A stretch of DNA of 64,000 nucleotides. Origin: Hyphomicrobiaceae bacterium (GTDB lineage: Bacteria; Pseudomonadota; Alphaproteobacteria; Rhizobiales; Hyphomicrobiaceae). Location: contig JAWKWE010000004.1 of NCBI GenBank assembly GCA_041397645.1, positions 2,790,001-2,854,000 of the forward strand, written 5' to 3'. Below are positions 42,590 to 51,400 of this stretch, piece after piece. Below the pieces are notes generated by a model. It was not told the origin of the DNA. It was given only the letters and a program-made list of their open reading frames with translations, and searched no databases. Within the stretch, counting starts at the first letter, position 1; each line of letters opens with the position of its first letter. The translations under genes and the position numbers were made by a program.

Positions 42590-42850
42590 TAGTAACTCCC
42601 CTCTGACACAACTTAAGCAACGTCAAACAAATGTAATATCCCGCACTCGATCGTAGCCGCACGCACCACACCCCGTCCCGTCGAGCACGGCCGAATCGCT
42701 AACACCGATCTCTACCCCGGTCAGTACAGGCGGCTTAGATATCCACCTTTAATGTCCCGTTGATCTCTCTTTTAGGAGCTTGTTGTGCCGGGAGTGTGGC
42801 AGTAGGTCCACGCTCTTGGCTCCTGCAAGTCGAGAGTGGACGGTGCAGCC

Positions 42851-43318
42851 TCAGCCTTTGAGCGCCTTGACCGCTTCCAAGACTTCCTCGGCGTGTCCGG
42901 GGACTTTGACCTTGTGCCATATGCGGGCGAGTTTGCCGGCCTTGTCGACCAGGAACGTTGAGCGTTCCACGCCCATGTACTTGCGCCCGTACATCGATTT
43001 TTCCACCCAGACGCCGTAAGCTTGGCAGGTCGCTTTTTCCTCATCCGCAGCCAGCCGCAACGCCAAGTCATGCTTGGTCTTGAACTTGGCATGTTTGGCG
43101 GCGCTATCGGGCGAGATGCCTATGATTTCAGCACCGGCTTTGGAGAACTCATCGATAAGGCAGGAAAAGTCTTTTGCTTCAGCCGTACAGCCGGAAGTGT
43201 CGTCTTTCGGGTAGAAATACACGACAACAGGCCGTCCCTTGAATTTCGACAGTTGAACCGTTTTGCCGCTGTCATCGGGTAGTTTGAAGTCGGGCGCTTT
43301 GCCACCTTCTGCGAGCAT
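42851..43318 (-). CDS. bcp: Peroxiredoxin of the Bcp/PrxQ type
   Basis: The 155-residue thiol peroxidase has the Bcp signature with the peroxidatic Cys44 in YPKDDTSGCTAEAKDF. The resolving cysteine usual five residues later (E. coli Cys50) is Lys49 here; other cysteines are Cys53 and Cys98. It may act as a one-Cys enzyme or use another partner. Length and end (VLEAVKALKG) are normal. It is transcribed alone and divergent from the AsmA-like gene. Confidence 0.93.
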   Translation of the reverse strand: MLAEGGKAPDFKLPDDSGKTVQLSKFKGRPVVVYFYPKDDTSGCTAEAKDFSCLIDEFSKAGAEIIGISPDSAAKHAKFKTKHDLALRLAADEEKATCQAYGVWVEKSMYGRKYMGVERSTFLVDKAGKLARIWHKVKVPGHAEEVLEAVKALKG

Positions 43319-43485
43319 GCGTTTGCCTTTCTTTTGTCGTTATTCACCGGGTAGTTGCAGTACGGTTGTCGCGTATCGAACTTGGTCCCGCGCTGCCGGG
43401 GCAAAATAGGAAATTCAAGCTCATTCCCCCTGATGTCGGCACGCCATGCGGCCATCGGGAACGAGCCTGAAATCGAGGAGCGACG

Positions 43486-46400
43486 TTGACGACTTACCCC
43501 ACACGACAGCGTACGCAAGGGGGGGCGCCGGGGTCGCAGCCGGTCACCACGCCTCCTCCGCTGCCGCAGGGATGGCAAGACGCCGCACAAACGGGTGTGC
43601 CACGAACTGGCGCGCCGCGTTCGGGGCCGACTAAAGGACGCCCCGCGCGTCGCAAGGCGCGCGCGCAAAAGAAGACATCGCTCAGCCAAAAGATCGCCGG
43701 ACTTTTTCACCGCCGGCCGGATAGTTCCAGCCGCGGGTACGGAAGGCGCGTTGGCCGTGGCGTGGGCAAGGCGTTGCTATACACCTTTGTCCCCCTCATC
43801 ATGCTCGGGGTGATCGCCGCTGGCGTCATTCTTGTTCGGCTTCGTCACGGCCCCATCTCGTTCGACGTTGTGGTGCCGCCCATCGAGCGCGGCATCAACG
43901 CCGAGCTGGTCAACAATCAAGTCGATATCGAGGGTGCAGAGTTGCGACTTGGCAGCACCGGAGGCCTAGAGTTCCGGCTGCGCAACTTGAGCGTTCTGGA
44001 TAAGGACGGGGCCGTCGTTGCGACCGCACCTCTGTCGGCCGTCAATATTTCCCTTCCGGCCCTTTGGCGCGCGCGGATCGTGCCCGAGCGCGTCATCCTC
44101 ATCGATCCTGAAATTCATCTGAGCTTTACGGACGAGACCGGCTTGGCGTTGTCGGTCACGAAGTTGCCGACTGAACGGCCGCAGGTTGGCGGCAATGATG
44201 GGTCAGGGCATCCGGACCAGCCGTCCACTACAGTTGGCCAGGCGACGCCGGGATCGCCCAAGCCCGTACAGCCGCTCAATATCGCGAAGATGATCAGCGA
44301 TGCCTCGGCGCGCGCGCGCCGCCAGCTCGACGCGTCGTCCTACCTGACTGAGTTCGGCATGGAGAACGTGTCGGTCGTGCTCGATTATGCCGGTCAGCGC
44401 AGCTCTTGGCGGATCAACGAGTTTAGCGTCGACTTCAATCACCGCCGCAAGCGCTCTGTGATCTCCGGCCGTGCCACGATCGCTTCGCAGCGCGGGCCGT
44501 GGGCTCTGACCTTCCTCACCGACGAAAGCGAAAAGAGCGACCGCATCGCGGTCAAGGCTACGATCCGCGACCTCGTACCCTCGACGCTATCGGCCGCCGC
44601 GCCGCCTTTGGCCCTGCTCAATACCTTCGATCTGCCTATTGCGGGCGATGCGACTGTGGAAGTCTCTACCGGCGGCGAGATCGCCAAGGCTGAGATTGCG
44701 CTGCAAGCCGGTAGCGGCCAGATCGTGCTGCCCGGCGTTTCCACCGATCCGTTCCAACTGACCGCCGGCCTCTTCCGGTTGTTCTATGACGGTGAAAAGC
44801 GCAACTGGGAGCTTGCGCCCAGCCCCGTGAAGTGGGCCGACGGCAATATCATGTTCTCAGGCAAGGCCGCTGACATCTCAGGCGACAAGGGACCGCCCGT
44901 TTGGCGCTTCACCCTCGATGGCAAGAACGGAACGCTGGAAGCCGGCGAGTTCGGTGTGCCGCCGGTGGCGCTCGAACAATGGAGCGTGCTTGGCTCGATC
45001 ATTCCCCGGCGCGGTGTCATCGAAGTGGGAGATTTCCGCGTCAAAGGCGGCGGCGGCGAAGTTGCCATGAAAGGCATGTCGGTAGCCGGACCGCAGGGCC
45101 AAAGTGCGCGCGCGGAGGTGACTGTTTCGCCCATGCCTCTTGCGACCTTGAAGGCCATGTGGCCGCGCGCCTTGGCACCTGGCGCGCGAGAGTGGGTTGG
45201 TGAGCGTGTGAGCCAGGCCACCTTTAAGGGCGGCAACGTGAGGTTCGCTTCCGGCGAGTTCATGAAGGACGAAGGTCCTGCGGCAACACCTGGCATCGAG
45301 AGATTGTCGGCGACGTTTGAAGTCGGCGATGTGGTTGCAGTGCCGCTCGACGGCATGACGCAGATAACCGCCCCGCGGGGGCTCATCAGGCTGGAAAACA
45401 ACGCGCTTGAGGTCACCTTGCCCGACGCGTACGCGACTGTTTCCGGTGGCCGCCAGGTACCAATCAAGACCGTGCGATTGGTCTCGCCCGATGTCGTAGG
45501 ACCGCGTCCGGACAGCGAGCTGACGCTCAATATACAATCACCGCTCGGGCCATTGTTGGAAGTCGTGGAAAGTTTGCCCATGCGCGCGGTGCGCGAGGCT
45601 GGTCCGCTGCCTAAGGACGCCGACGGCAAGGTGGATGCGGCGCTCAAACTCAAAATCCCGTTGGTGTCGGGGTTGAAACCCGATGAGGTTTCGGTCGAGG
45701 GCAAGGCGCGCATTACCGACGGCCGCATCGGCAAGGTCGCAAACCAGTTCGACGTGCAGGGCTTTACCCTCGCGCTCGATCTTACTGACAGTGCGCTCGA
45801 TGCCAAAGGCGATCTGCTGATCAACGGTGTACCAGCAAAAATTGTAGGCCAGCGCATCTTGAACGGTGCAACTGATGATCAGCAGCCACCGCTCAAGATC
45901 ACTGCCAAGCTCGACGATGCCGACCGCACGCAGTTGGGGCTCGACATCAACGATCTGGTGCATGGCACTGTACCTGTCGACATTTCTCTCTCCAAGGGAC
46001 CGCAAGCAGAGCCCGTCATCAAGCTAAAGGCCAACCTCACCGATGCCGAGCTGATGATCGATGCGATCGCGTGGAAGAAAGCGGCGGGACGGCAGGCGAC
46101 GCTCGAAGCAGATATAGCAAGCGGACGAACGCACAAGACGGAACTGCAGAATTTCAAACTGGCCGGGGACGACATTGCGGTTGAGGGCTGGGTTGGCATC
46201 GGCGCCGACAATAAAATGAACGAGTTTTACTTCCCCGAGTTCACGCTCAACGTCGTGTCGCGGCTCGAAGTGCAGGGCACACGTGGCAATGACGGCATCT
46301 GGAAGGTCAAGGCCAACGGCAAGACATTCGACGGGCGCGACTTTTTCAGATCTCTATTCACCCTCAACGATGCGCAAAAGAATAAATCTGGCAAGCCCGA

Positions 46401-47346
46401 TGCCGGCATCGATCTCGTCGCCGACGTTGACACGGTACTTGGAGCGTCGGACTTGGCCCTCAAGGGCTTGAAATTGAAGTTATCGGCGCGGTCGGAAAAG
46501 TTGGTTGCGCTCGATGCTCGTGGCCAGTTGGAAGGCGGCGCGCCGCTGGCGGCCGTTCTCGACAACAGTAACGGCACGCGACGCTTGTTGGCCGATTCCA
46601 GCGACGCAGGTACGACGCTGAAGCTCGTGGGCTTCTACCCCAACATTCAGGGAGGCCGGTTGCGGCTTGAGGTCAATCTCGACGGCAAGGGTCCTGCGGA
46701 GAAGACTGGAACGTTGTGGGTGGAGAATTTCAAGGTTCTGGGCGATCCGATCGTGAGCGAGGTTGTCGGCAGCGCCGATCAGGGCCGGCCTGCCATCGGC
46801 CGCCGGGAGGTCACGCGAGAAGTGTTCTTCTTTGATCGTATGCGCGCGCCGTTCTCGGTCGGGTATGGCCAGTTCGTGCTCGAAGACGCTTATGTCCGCG
46901 GTCCCCTGATGGGTGCGAACTTGACTGGAAAGGTCGATTTCAAGACGCGACGGATCAATCTGGGCGGCACTTACATTCCGCTGCAAGGGCTCAACAGCGC
47001 GCTGGGGGGTATTCCGGTTCTCGGACAGCTCATCTCCGGAACACGTGGCGAAGGCATCTTCGGCATCACGTTCGGCATTCAGGGCGATCTGAATAACCCG
47101 CAGGTGCTCGTCAATCCGCTGTCGCTCGTCGCGCCGGGCATCTTCCGCGAAATTTTCCAGATGACCAATCCCAACCCGAAAGTGCAGATCCGCGGCGACA
47201 ACAACAGCTTGCCGCCCGTCGAACAGCGCGTGCGCGCGTCCGCGCCGCCAGCCAAGTCCAACAGCCGATCAAAGAGCGGCGGTTCGAAAAATTCGGGTTC
47301 TGCTCCCGTCACCGTCGACGGTTGGTCATCGACCACACAGCCTTAG
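43486..47346 (+). CDS. Giant AsmA-like/DUF3971 envelope protein
   Basis: The 1286-residue protein has a basic disordered N-terminus (about 85 residues), one membrane segment near residues 93-113 (LLYTFVPLIMLGVIAAGVILV) and then a long beta-rich periplasmic domain with DUF3971 and AsmA-like C-terminal features (GRLRLEVNLDGKGPAEKTG; VRGPLMGANLTGKVDFKTRRINLGGTYIPL). YhdP/TamB-type relatives bridge inner and outer membrane for lipid transport; that role is inferred. TTG 43486 is the start, with GAGGAG (43475-43480) 5 bases upstream. The C-terminus is Ser/Lys-rich. Confidence 0.85.
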   Translation: MTTYPTRQRTQGGAPGSQPVTTPPPLPQGWQDAAQTGVPRTGAPRSGPTKGRPARRKARAQKKTSLSQKIAGLFHRRPDSSSRGYGRRVGRGVGKALLYTFVPLIMLGVIAAGVILVRLRHGPISFDVVVPPIERGINAELVNNQVDIEGAELRLGSTGGLEFRLRNLSVLDKDGAVVATAPLSAVNISLPALWRARIVPERVILIDPEIHLSFTDETGLALSVTKLPTERPQVGGNDGSGHPDQPSTTVGQATPGSPKPVQPLNIAKMISDASARARRQLDASSYLTEFGMENVSVVLDYAGQRSSWRINEFSVDFNHRRKRSVISGRATIASQRGPWALTFLTDESEKSDRIAVKATIRDLVPSTLSAAAPPLALLNTFDLPIAGDATVEVSTGGEIAKAEIALQAGSGQIVLPGVSTDPFQLTAGLFRLFYDGEKRNWELAPSPVKWADGNIMFSGKAADISGDKGPPVWRFTLDGKNGTLEAGEFGVPPVALEQWSVLGSIIPRRGVIEVGDFRVKGGGGEVAMKGMSVAGPQGQSARAEVTVSPMPLATLKAMWPRALAPGAREWVGERVSQATFKGGNVRFASGEFMKDEGPAATPGIERLSATFEVGDVVAVPLDGMTQITAPRGLIRLENNALEVTLPDAYATVSGGRQVPIKTVRLVSPDVVGPRPDSELTLNIQSPLGPLLEVVESLPMRAVREAGPLPKDADGKVDAALKLKIPLVSGLKPDEVSVEGKARITDGRIGKVANQFDVQGFTLALDLTDSALDAKGDLLINGVPAKIVGQRILNGATDDQQPPLKITAKLDDADRTQLGLDINDLVHGTVPVDISLSKGPQAEPVIKLKANLTDAELMIDAIAWKKAAGRQATLEADIASGRTHKTELQNFKLAGDDIAVEGWVGIGADNKMNEFYFPEFTLNVVSRLEVQGTRGNDGIWKVKANGKTFDGRDFFRSLFTLNDAQKNKSGKPDAGIDLVADVDTVLGASDLALKGLKLKLSARSEKLVALDARGQLEGGAPLAAVLDNSNGTRRLLADSSDAGTTLKLVGFYPNIQGGRLRLEVNLDGKGPAEKTGTLWVENFKVLGDPIVSEVVGSADQGRPAIGRREVTREVFFFDRMRAPFSVGYGQFVLEDAYVRGPLMGANLTGKVDFKTRRINLGGTYIPLQGLNSALGGIPVLGQLISGTRGEGIFGITFGIQGDLNNPQVLVNPLSLVAPGIFREIFQMTNPNPKVQIRGDNNSLPPVEQRVRASAPPAKSNSRSKSGGSKNSGSAPVTVDGWSSTTQP

Positions 47347-47362
47347 TGGCAAGCAAGCGAAA

Positions 47363-47391
47363 GCGGCTGGCCCGGTGCTGGAGCCAACCGC
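47363..47391 (-). terminator. Possible terminator downstream of tyrS
   Basis: GCGGCTGGC (47363-47371) and GCCAACCGC (47383-47391) form a 9-bp stem with one mismatch. On the minus strand TTTCGCTTGCTT follows, a weak T-rich tail. Confidence 0.5.
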
Positions 47392-47420
47392 AGATCAAAA
47401 TGTAGTAACTGTTGCCTTCC

Positions 47421-48674
47421 TCAGACCGGCTTCAGCAGCACATGGCGCTTCTTGCCCAGCGACAGCTTGACGACGCCGTCAATGGAGTCGGAGGTTGTGA
47501 GCGTCGCCTTGTCGTCGATCACCGGACGGTCGTTGACCTTCACCGCGCCGCCTTGAACCTGGCGGCGTGCTTCGCTGTTGGAACTCACGAGCCCGGCCTT
47601 GACGAAGGCGGCAAGAAGGCCAATTCCGGATTGCAGTTGCTCACGCGAGATCTCGACCGTCGGGAGGTCTGCGGCAAGCTGGCCCTGCTCGAAGGTCTTT
47701 TTGGCGGTCGCGGCAGCGGCGTCCGCCTTCTCGCGTCCGTGTATGAGCGCCGTCGCTTCCGTTGCCAGGATCTTCTTTGCTTCGTTGATATCCGCGCCTT
47801 GTAGAGCGCCAAGGCGTGCGATCTCATCCATGGGCAACATGGTGAAGAGCTTTAGAAAACGCTCCACGTCGGCGTCTTCGGTGTTACGCCAGTATTGCCA
47901 GTAATCGTAGGCGGACAATTGCTGCTCGTTGAGCCAGACGGCGCCATTTGCAGTTTTGCCCATCTTTGCCCCCGACGACGTCGTCAACAACGGACACGTC
48001 AGTGCGAACAGATGATGCTTCACGCCCATGCGCCGACCCAAGTCGATGCCGGTGACGATGTTGCCCCATTGGTCTGAGCCGCCCATCTGCAGATTGCATC
48101 CGTAACGGCGCGCAAGCTCGACGTAGTCGTAGGCTTGCAGGAGCATGTAGTTGAACTCGATGAACGACAGCTCTTGCTCGCGTTCGAGCCGCAGTTTCGC
48201 GCTGTCCATCGTCAACATGCGATTAACGGAGAAATGCCTGCCGACATCGCGCAGGAACTCGATGTAGTTCAGCGGTCCAAGCCAATCGGCGTTATCGACC
48301 ATGAGGGCATCCTTCTTGCCGTCTCCAAAATTCAGGAACCTGGAGAAGACCTGTTTGATGCCGTTCTTGTTGGCCTCGATTTCCTCGATGGTGCGCATCG
48401 CGCGCGTTTCGTCCTTGCCGGACGGATCGCCCACGCGCGTGGTTCCGCCGCCCATCAGCGCGATCGGCTTGCCGCCGGTCTTTTGCAGCCAGCTCAGCAT
48501 CATGATGGAAATGAGCGAGCCCACGTGCAACGAAGGCGCCGTGCAGTCGTAGCCGACGTAGGCCACCAATTCATCCTTGGCTGCGAGAGCATCGAGCGCT
48601 TCCATGTCGGAGCACTGATGGATGAAACCGCGTTCGGTGAAGATTTTCAGCAGTTCGGACTTGGGCTGTGACAT
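47421..48674 (-). CDS. tyrS: Tyrosyl-tRNA synthetase
   Basis: TyrS charges tRNA-Tyr. The 417-residue class I synthetase has the tyrosine pocket and HIGH-like motif VGYDCTAPSLHVGSL near residue 40, QMGGSDQWGNIVTGIDLGRR near 195, the KMSKS-like GAKMGKTANGAVWL near 235 and a C-terminal S4 RNA-binding domain (AGLVSSNSEARRQVQGGAVKVND). I chose ATG 48674 (MSQPKSELLKIF) because the longer frame adds 18 residues outside the family. It is divergent from anmK. Confidence 0.96.
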   Translation of the reverse strand: MSQPKSELLKIFTERGFIHQCSDMEALDALAAKDELVAYVGYDCTAPSLHVGSLISIMMLSWLQKTGGKPIALMGGGTTRVGDPSGKDETRAMRTIEEIEANKNGIKQVFSRFLNFGDGKKDALMVDNADWLGPLNYIEFLRDVGRHFSVNRMLTMDSAKLRLEREQELSFIEFNYMLLQAYDYVELARRYGCNLQMGGSDQWGNIVTGIDLGRRMGVKHHLFALTCPLLTTSSGAKMGKTANGAVWLNEQQLSAYDYWQYWRNTEDADVERFLKLFTMLPMDEIARLGALQGADINEAKKILATEATALIHGREKADAAAATAKKTFEQGQLAADLPTVEISREQLQSGIGLLAAFVKAGLVSSNSEARRQVQGGAVKVNDRPVIDDKATLTTSDSIDGVVKLSLGKKRHVLLKPV

Positions 48675-48804
48675 ACGATAAGCTTGAAGTTCGGTGTTGG
48701 TCCCGGCCGCCACCATATTGATGGCCAAGCCTCAGCAAGGGGCTTGGCAGAAAAAGTTGCGACCAGCGGGTTGGAGGTCACCACATGAGCACGGGAAGGG
48801 GCTG

Positions 48805-49977
48805 ATGGGCAAGCTGTTACGGGCGCTGGGCCTCATGAGTGGCACATCCATGGATGGAATCGACGTGGCACTTATCGTCACGGATGGTGAAAGCTACGTG
48901 GAGCGCGGTCCGGCGCAAACTTTCCCGTACAACGCGGAAATGAGGGGTCTGCTAGGCCAGGCTGTCACCGATGCAAAAGACCTGATACGTCGCGATGAGC
49001 GCCCGGGCGCTTTGCCGCACGCGGAACGTGAACTCACAGAGCAGCACGCGGCGGCTGTCTCCGCCTTCCTGCGCAGGCAGGGGATTGAGCGTGGTACCAT
49101 CGATGTGATCGGCTTTCACGGCCAGACGGTCCTGCATCGTGCACCCCGGTCCCAAGAGGGTGCGACGATCAATGGAGCGAGCCCAAACGTCTTTCAATCG
49201 GCACTGACCCTCCAACTCGGTCTTGGCGAAATGCTGGCTGACTTGACCCGTCTTCCCATCGTTTATGACATGCGGGCAGCGGATGTCGAAGCGGGCGGGC
49301 AAGGCGCGCCTCTAGTGCCCGTCTATCACCGTGCTCTTGTCGCAAAACTCTCTCAGCGCCCGGTGGCGGTTGTAAACATCGGAGGCGTGGCCAACGTCAC
49401 CTATGTGGGCGAGGGCAATCAACTGCTCGCGTTCGACACGGGACCAGGCAGTGCGCTGATCGACGATTTGGTGCGCGCGTACGATGCAGGAACGTGTGAT
49501 ACCGATGGCGCGCTGGCCGCCAAGGGCCGTATCCAGCACGACATCGTGACGGCATATCTGAGCGATCCTTATTTCGCTCGGGTGCCACCAAAGTCGCTCG
49601 ATCGCAACGCCTTTAACCGATCGCTTGTCGCCGCTTTGCGCTTGGAAGATGCCGCGGCGACGCTGAGCGCATTCACGGCTGAAGCCATTGCGCGGGCCAG
49701 ATCCTATATGCCGCAAGAACCGGAACTTTGGATTGTGTGCGGTGGCGGGCGCAAGAACAAGACACTGATGAAGATGATCGCTGAGCGCGTCGAGAATGCC
49801 GTCGTGCCAGCCGAAGCCGCGGGCCTCGACGGCGACGCGCTCGAAGCCGAGGCATGGGGCTATCTTGCGGTTCGGTCCCTGGCAGGCCTTCCGCTGACAT
49901 ATCCTGGGACGACCGGCGTGGCGGCGGCAATGTGCGGTGGTCGGCTGGCGAAACCGGCCAAACCCTGGGGCTGCTGA
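48805..49977 (+). CDS. anmK: Anhydro-N-acetylmuramic acid kinase
   Basis: AnmK recycles cell-wall 1,6-anhydro-MurNAc to MurNAc-6-phosphate using ATP. The 390-residue product starts with the typical MGKLLRALGLMSGTSMDGIDVALI, and has VIGFHGQTVLHR near residue 105, VNIGGVANVTYVG, AFDTGPGSALIDDL and a C-terminal WIVCGGGRKNKTLM ATP-binding part. ATG 48805 has GGGAAGGGG upstream. The tyrS-anmK divergent arrangement is common in alphaproteobacteria. Confidence 0.96.
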   Translation: MGKLLRALGLMSGTSMDGIDVALIVTDGESYVERGPAQTFPYNAEMRGLLGQAVTDAKDLIRRDERPGALPHAERELTEQHAAAVSAFLRRQGIERGTIDVIGFHGQTVLHRAPRSQEGATINGASPNVFQSALTLQLGLGEMLADLTRLPIVYDMRAADVEAGGQGAPLVPVYHRALVAKLSQRPVAVVNIGGVANVTYVGEGNQLLAFDTGPGSALIDDLVRAYDAGTCDTDGALAAKGRIQHDIVTAYLSDPYFARVPPKSLDRNAFNRSLVAALRLEDAAATLSAFTAEAIARARSYMPQEPELWIVCGGGRKNKTLMKMIAERVENAVVPAEAAGLDGDALEAEAWGYLAVRSLAGLPLTYPGTTGVAAAMCGGRLAKPAKPWGC

Positions 49978-50006
49978 TTTATGACAAGAATCCGAGGAGT
50001 TACGGC

Positions 50007-50276
50007 ATGACGATGCTTCGAGCCGGGTTTACCGTTGCCATGATCATTTTTGGATTGGCTTCCGCGTTGCTGGGTGGTGTCGTGCTCTTCAGTGCCTTGC
50101 GTACCGGCTCAATAACTGTGAGCTATGGCTCGGGTGCGGATGCGGTGAAGCAGGTGCTGACATATGCGGGTGAGAGAACTCGCTTCTTGCAGTTCACAGG
50201 TTTGCTCGGCTTGATGCCATTCCTGATCGGCTTGGTGTTAGCGCGGATGGGTTTCCGGGCGATCCGCCGCTCATAA
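50007..50276 (+). CDS. Small hypothetical membrane protein
   Basis: The 89-residue protein has two predicted membrane segments (FTVAMIIFGLASALLGGVVLFSAL, and FTGLLGLMPFLIGLVLARMGF) separated by a polar loop of about 30 residues. GAGGAG (49994-49999) supports ATG 50007. It starts 30 bases after anmK and is probably co-transcribed. No family is recognised. Confidence 0.65.
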   Translation: MTMLRAGFTVAMIIFGLASALLGGVVLFSALRTGSITVSYGSGADAVKQVLTYAGERTRFLQFTGLLGLMPFLIGLVLARMGFRAIRRS

Positions 50277-50280
50277 AAGA

Positions 50281-50308
50281 AGACCTCCCGGAGGGTTCCG
50301 GGAGGTCT
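50281..50308. terminator. Bidirectional terminator between convergent genes
   Basis: AGACCTCCCGG (50281-50291) and CCGGGAGGTCT (50298-50308) form a perfect 11-bp stem. On the minus strand TCTTTTAT follows immediately, so it mainly ends the alpha/beta-hydrolase transcript; on the plus strand the T-rich part is farther away. Confidence 0.85.
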
Positions 50309-50335
50309 GCAAGAGCACTATTTCTTTTATTGTTA

Positions 50336-51109
50336 TTATTCGTCGCCGTCATCGTCGCCACCGGCGGGAGTCGCACTGGTGGCTTCCATGCGTTCAAGCT
50401 CACGCTGGCGGGCGCGTTCGCGTTCACGTTCGCGCTCACGTTCTTTTTCGCGCGCACGATCCTTTTCGAACTGGACCATGCGTTCATCGACATAGGAGCC
50501 GACGATCTGATCAAGCTCTTCGGTCTTGTCTTCGAAGAAGTGGTTGGCGCCCGGAATTACTTCGTGGGTGATCTTGATGCCCTTCTGGGTCTTGAGCTTG
50601 GCCGACATATCAGCAACAGCGGCGGTCGGGACAACGCGGTCCTTGTCGCCGTTGATCATCAGGCCGGACGAGGGGCAGGGCGCCAGGAATGAGAAATCAT
50701 AGAGGTTGGAAGGCGGCGCAACGCAGATAAACCCGTCGATCTCGGGGCGGCGCATCAATAGCTGCATGGCGATCCAGGTGCCGAACGATACGCCGGCAAT
50801 CCAGCAGGTCTTGGCGTCGGGTTTGACAAGCTGCAGCCAATCGAGCGCGCTTGCCGCATCCGCCAGCTCGCCCGGCCCGCCGTCCCACACGCCCTGGCTG
50901 CGGCCAACGCCACGGAAATTAAACCGAAGCACCGAAAATCCCCTGGCGGCGAACGTGTGGTAGAGCGTGTAGACCACCTGATTGTTCATGGTGCCCCCGA
51001 ATTGCGGGTGGGGGTGCAGAATGAGTGCGATCGGGCTGTCGCTCTTGGTTTCGTGGTGGTAGCGGGCCTCAATCCGGCCAGCCGGGCCGTTGATGATCAA
51101 TTCGGGCAT
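50336..51109 (-). CDS. Alpha/beta-hydrolase with Arg/Glu-repeat C-terminal tail
   Basis: The 257-residue protein has a compact alpha/beta-hydrolase domain (residues 1-210): LILHPHPQFGGTMNNQVVY near 30, FNFRGVGRSQG near 64, the nucleophile elbow IAGVSFGTW near 104, and catalytic Asp and His in INGDKDRVVP and GANHFFE. The C-terminus (about 213-245) is an Arg/Glu repeat (REKERERERERERARQRELERM) that should form a long charged helix, then an acidic tip DDDGDE. The substrate is unknown. Related proteins lack the tail. Confidence 0.85.
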   Translation of the reverse strand: MPELIINGPAGRIEARYHHETKSDSPIALILHPHPQFGGTMNNQVVYTLYHTFAARGFSVLRFNFRGVGRSQGVWDGGPGELADAASALDWLQLVKPDAKTCWIAGVSFGTWIAMQLLMRRPEIDGFICVAPPSNLYDFSFLAPCPSSGLMINGDKDRVVPTAAVADMSAKLKTQKGIKITHEVIPGANHFFEDKTEELDQIVGSYVDERMVQFEKDRAREKERERERERERARQRELERMEATSATPAGGDDDGDE

Positions 51110-51223
51110 CGGGCTCTTTCTTGATCTTTTAAGTTAATCAGCATGTTAGATTCTTCTGCGGACGTTTCTTGGCTGCCGCGGGGCAATTGTCGTTCACGAC
51201 CTCGTGGTGCGCGCTTTCGATCC

Positions 51224-51252
51224 TTGACTTGGCGGCTCGGGATTTACATAGT
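51224..51252 (+). promoter_or_regulatory. Candidate sigma-70 promoter of the suf operon
   Basis: TTGACT (51224-51229) and CATAGT (51247-51252) are spaced by 17 bases. The predicted start, near 51259-51261, lies at the edge of the ICE-like operator, so binding there would block transcription. Confidence 0.55.
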
Positions 51253-51260
51253 GCGGCAAG

Positions 51261-51277
51261 TTTAGAACCGTTCGAAA
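51261..51277 (+). promoter_or_regulatory. Irr-box (ICE)-like operator of the suf operon
   Basis: TTTAGAACCGTTCGAAA matches the alphaproteobacterial iron control element TTTAGAA-N3-TTCTAAA with a single difference. Irr represses or activates iron genes through this motif when iron is low. The site lies 124 bases before the suf start codon and next to the likely transcription start. The match is by eye. Confidence 0.65.
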
Positions 51278-51400
51278 AACCCGGCGCCCGTATATTGTCA
51301 CCACATCAGGGCGCGTCTCTTAGCACGAGACGGGGTGTCGAACGCAAGTGTTTGGATTTCGTCACCACTTGGGGTGGCACAAGTCCAGGAGCAGCGTTAC

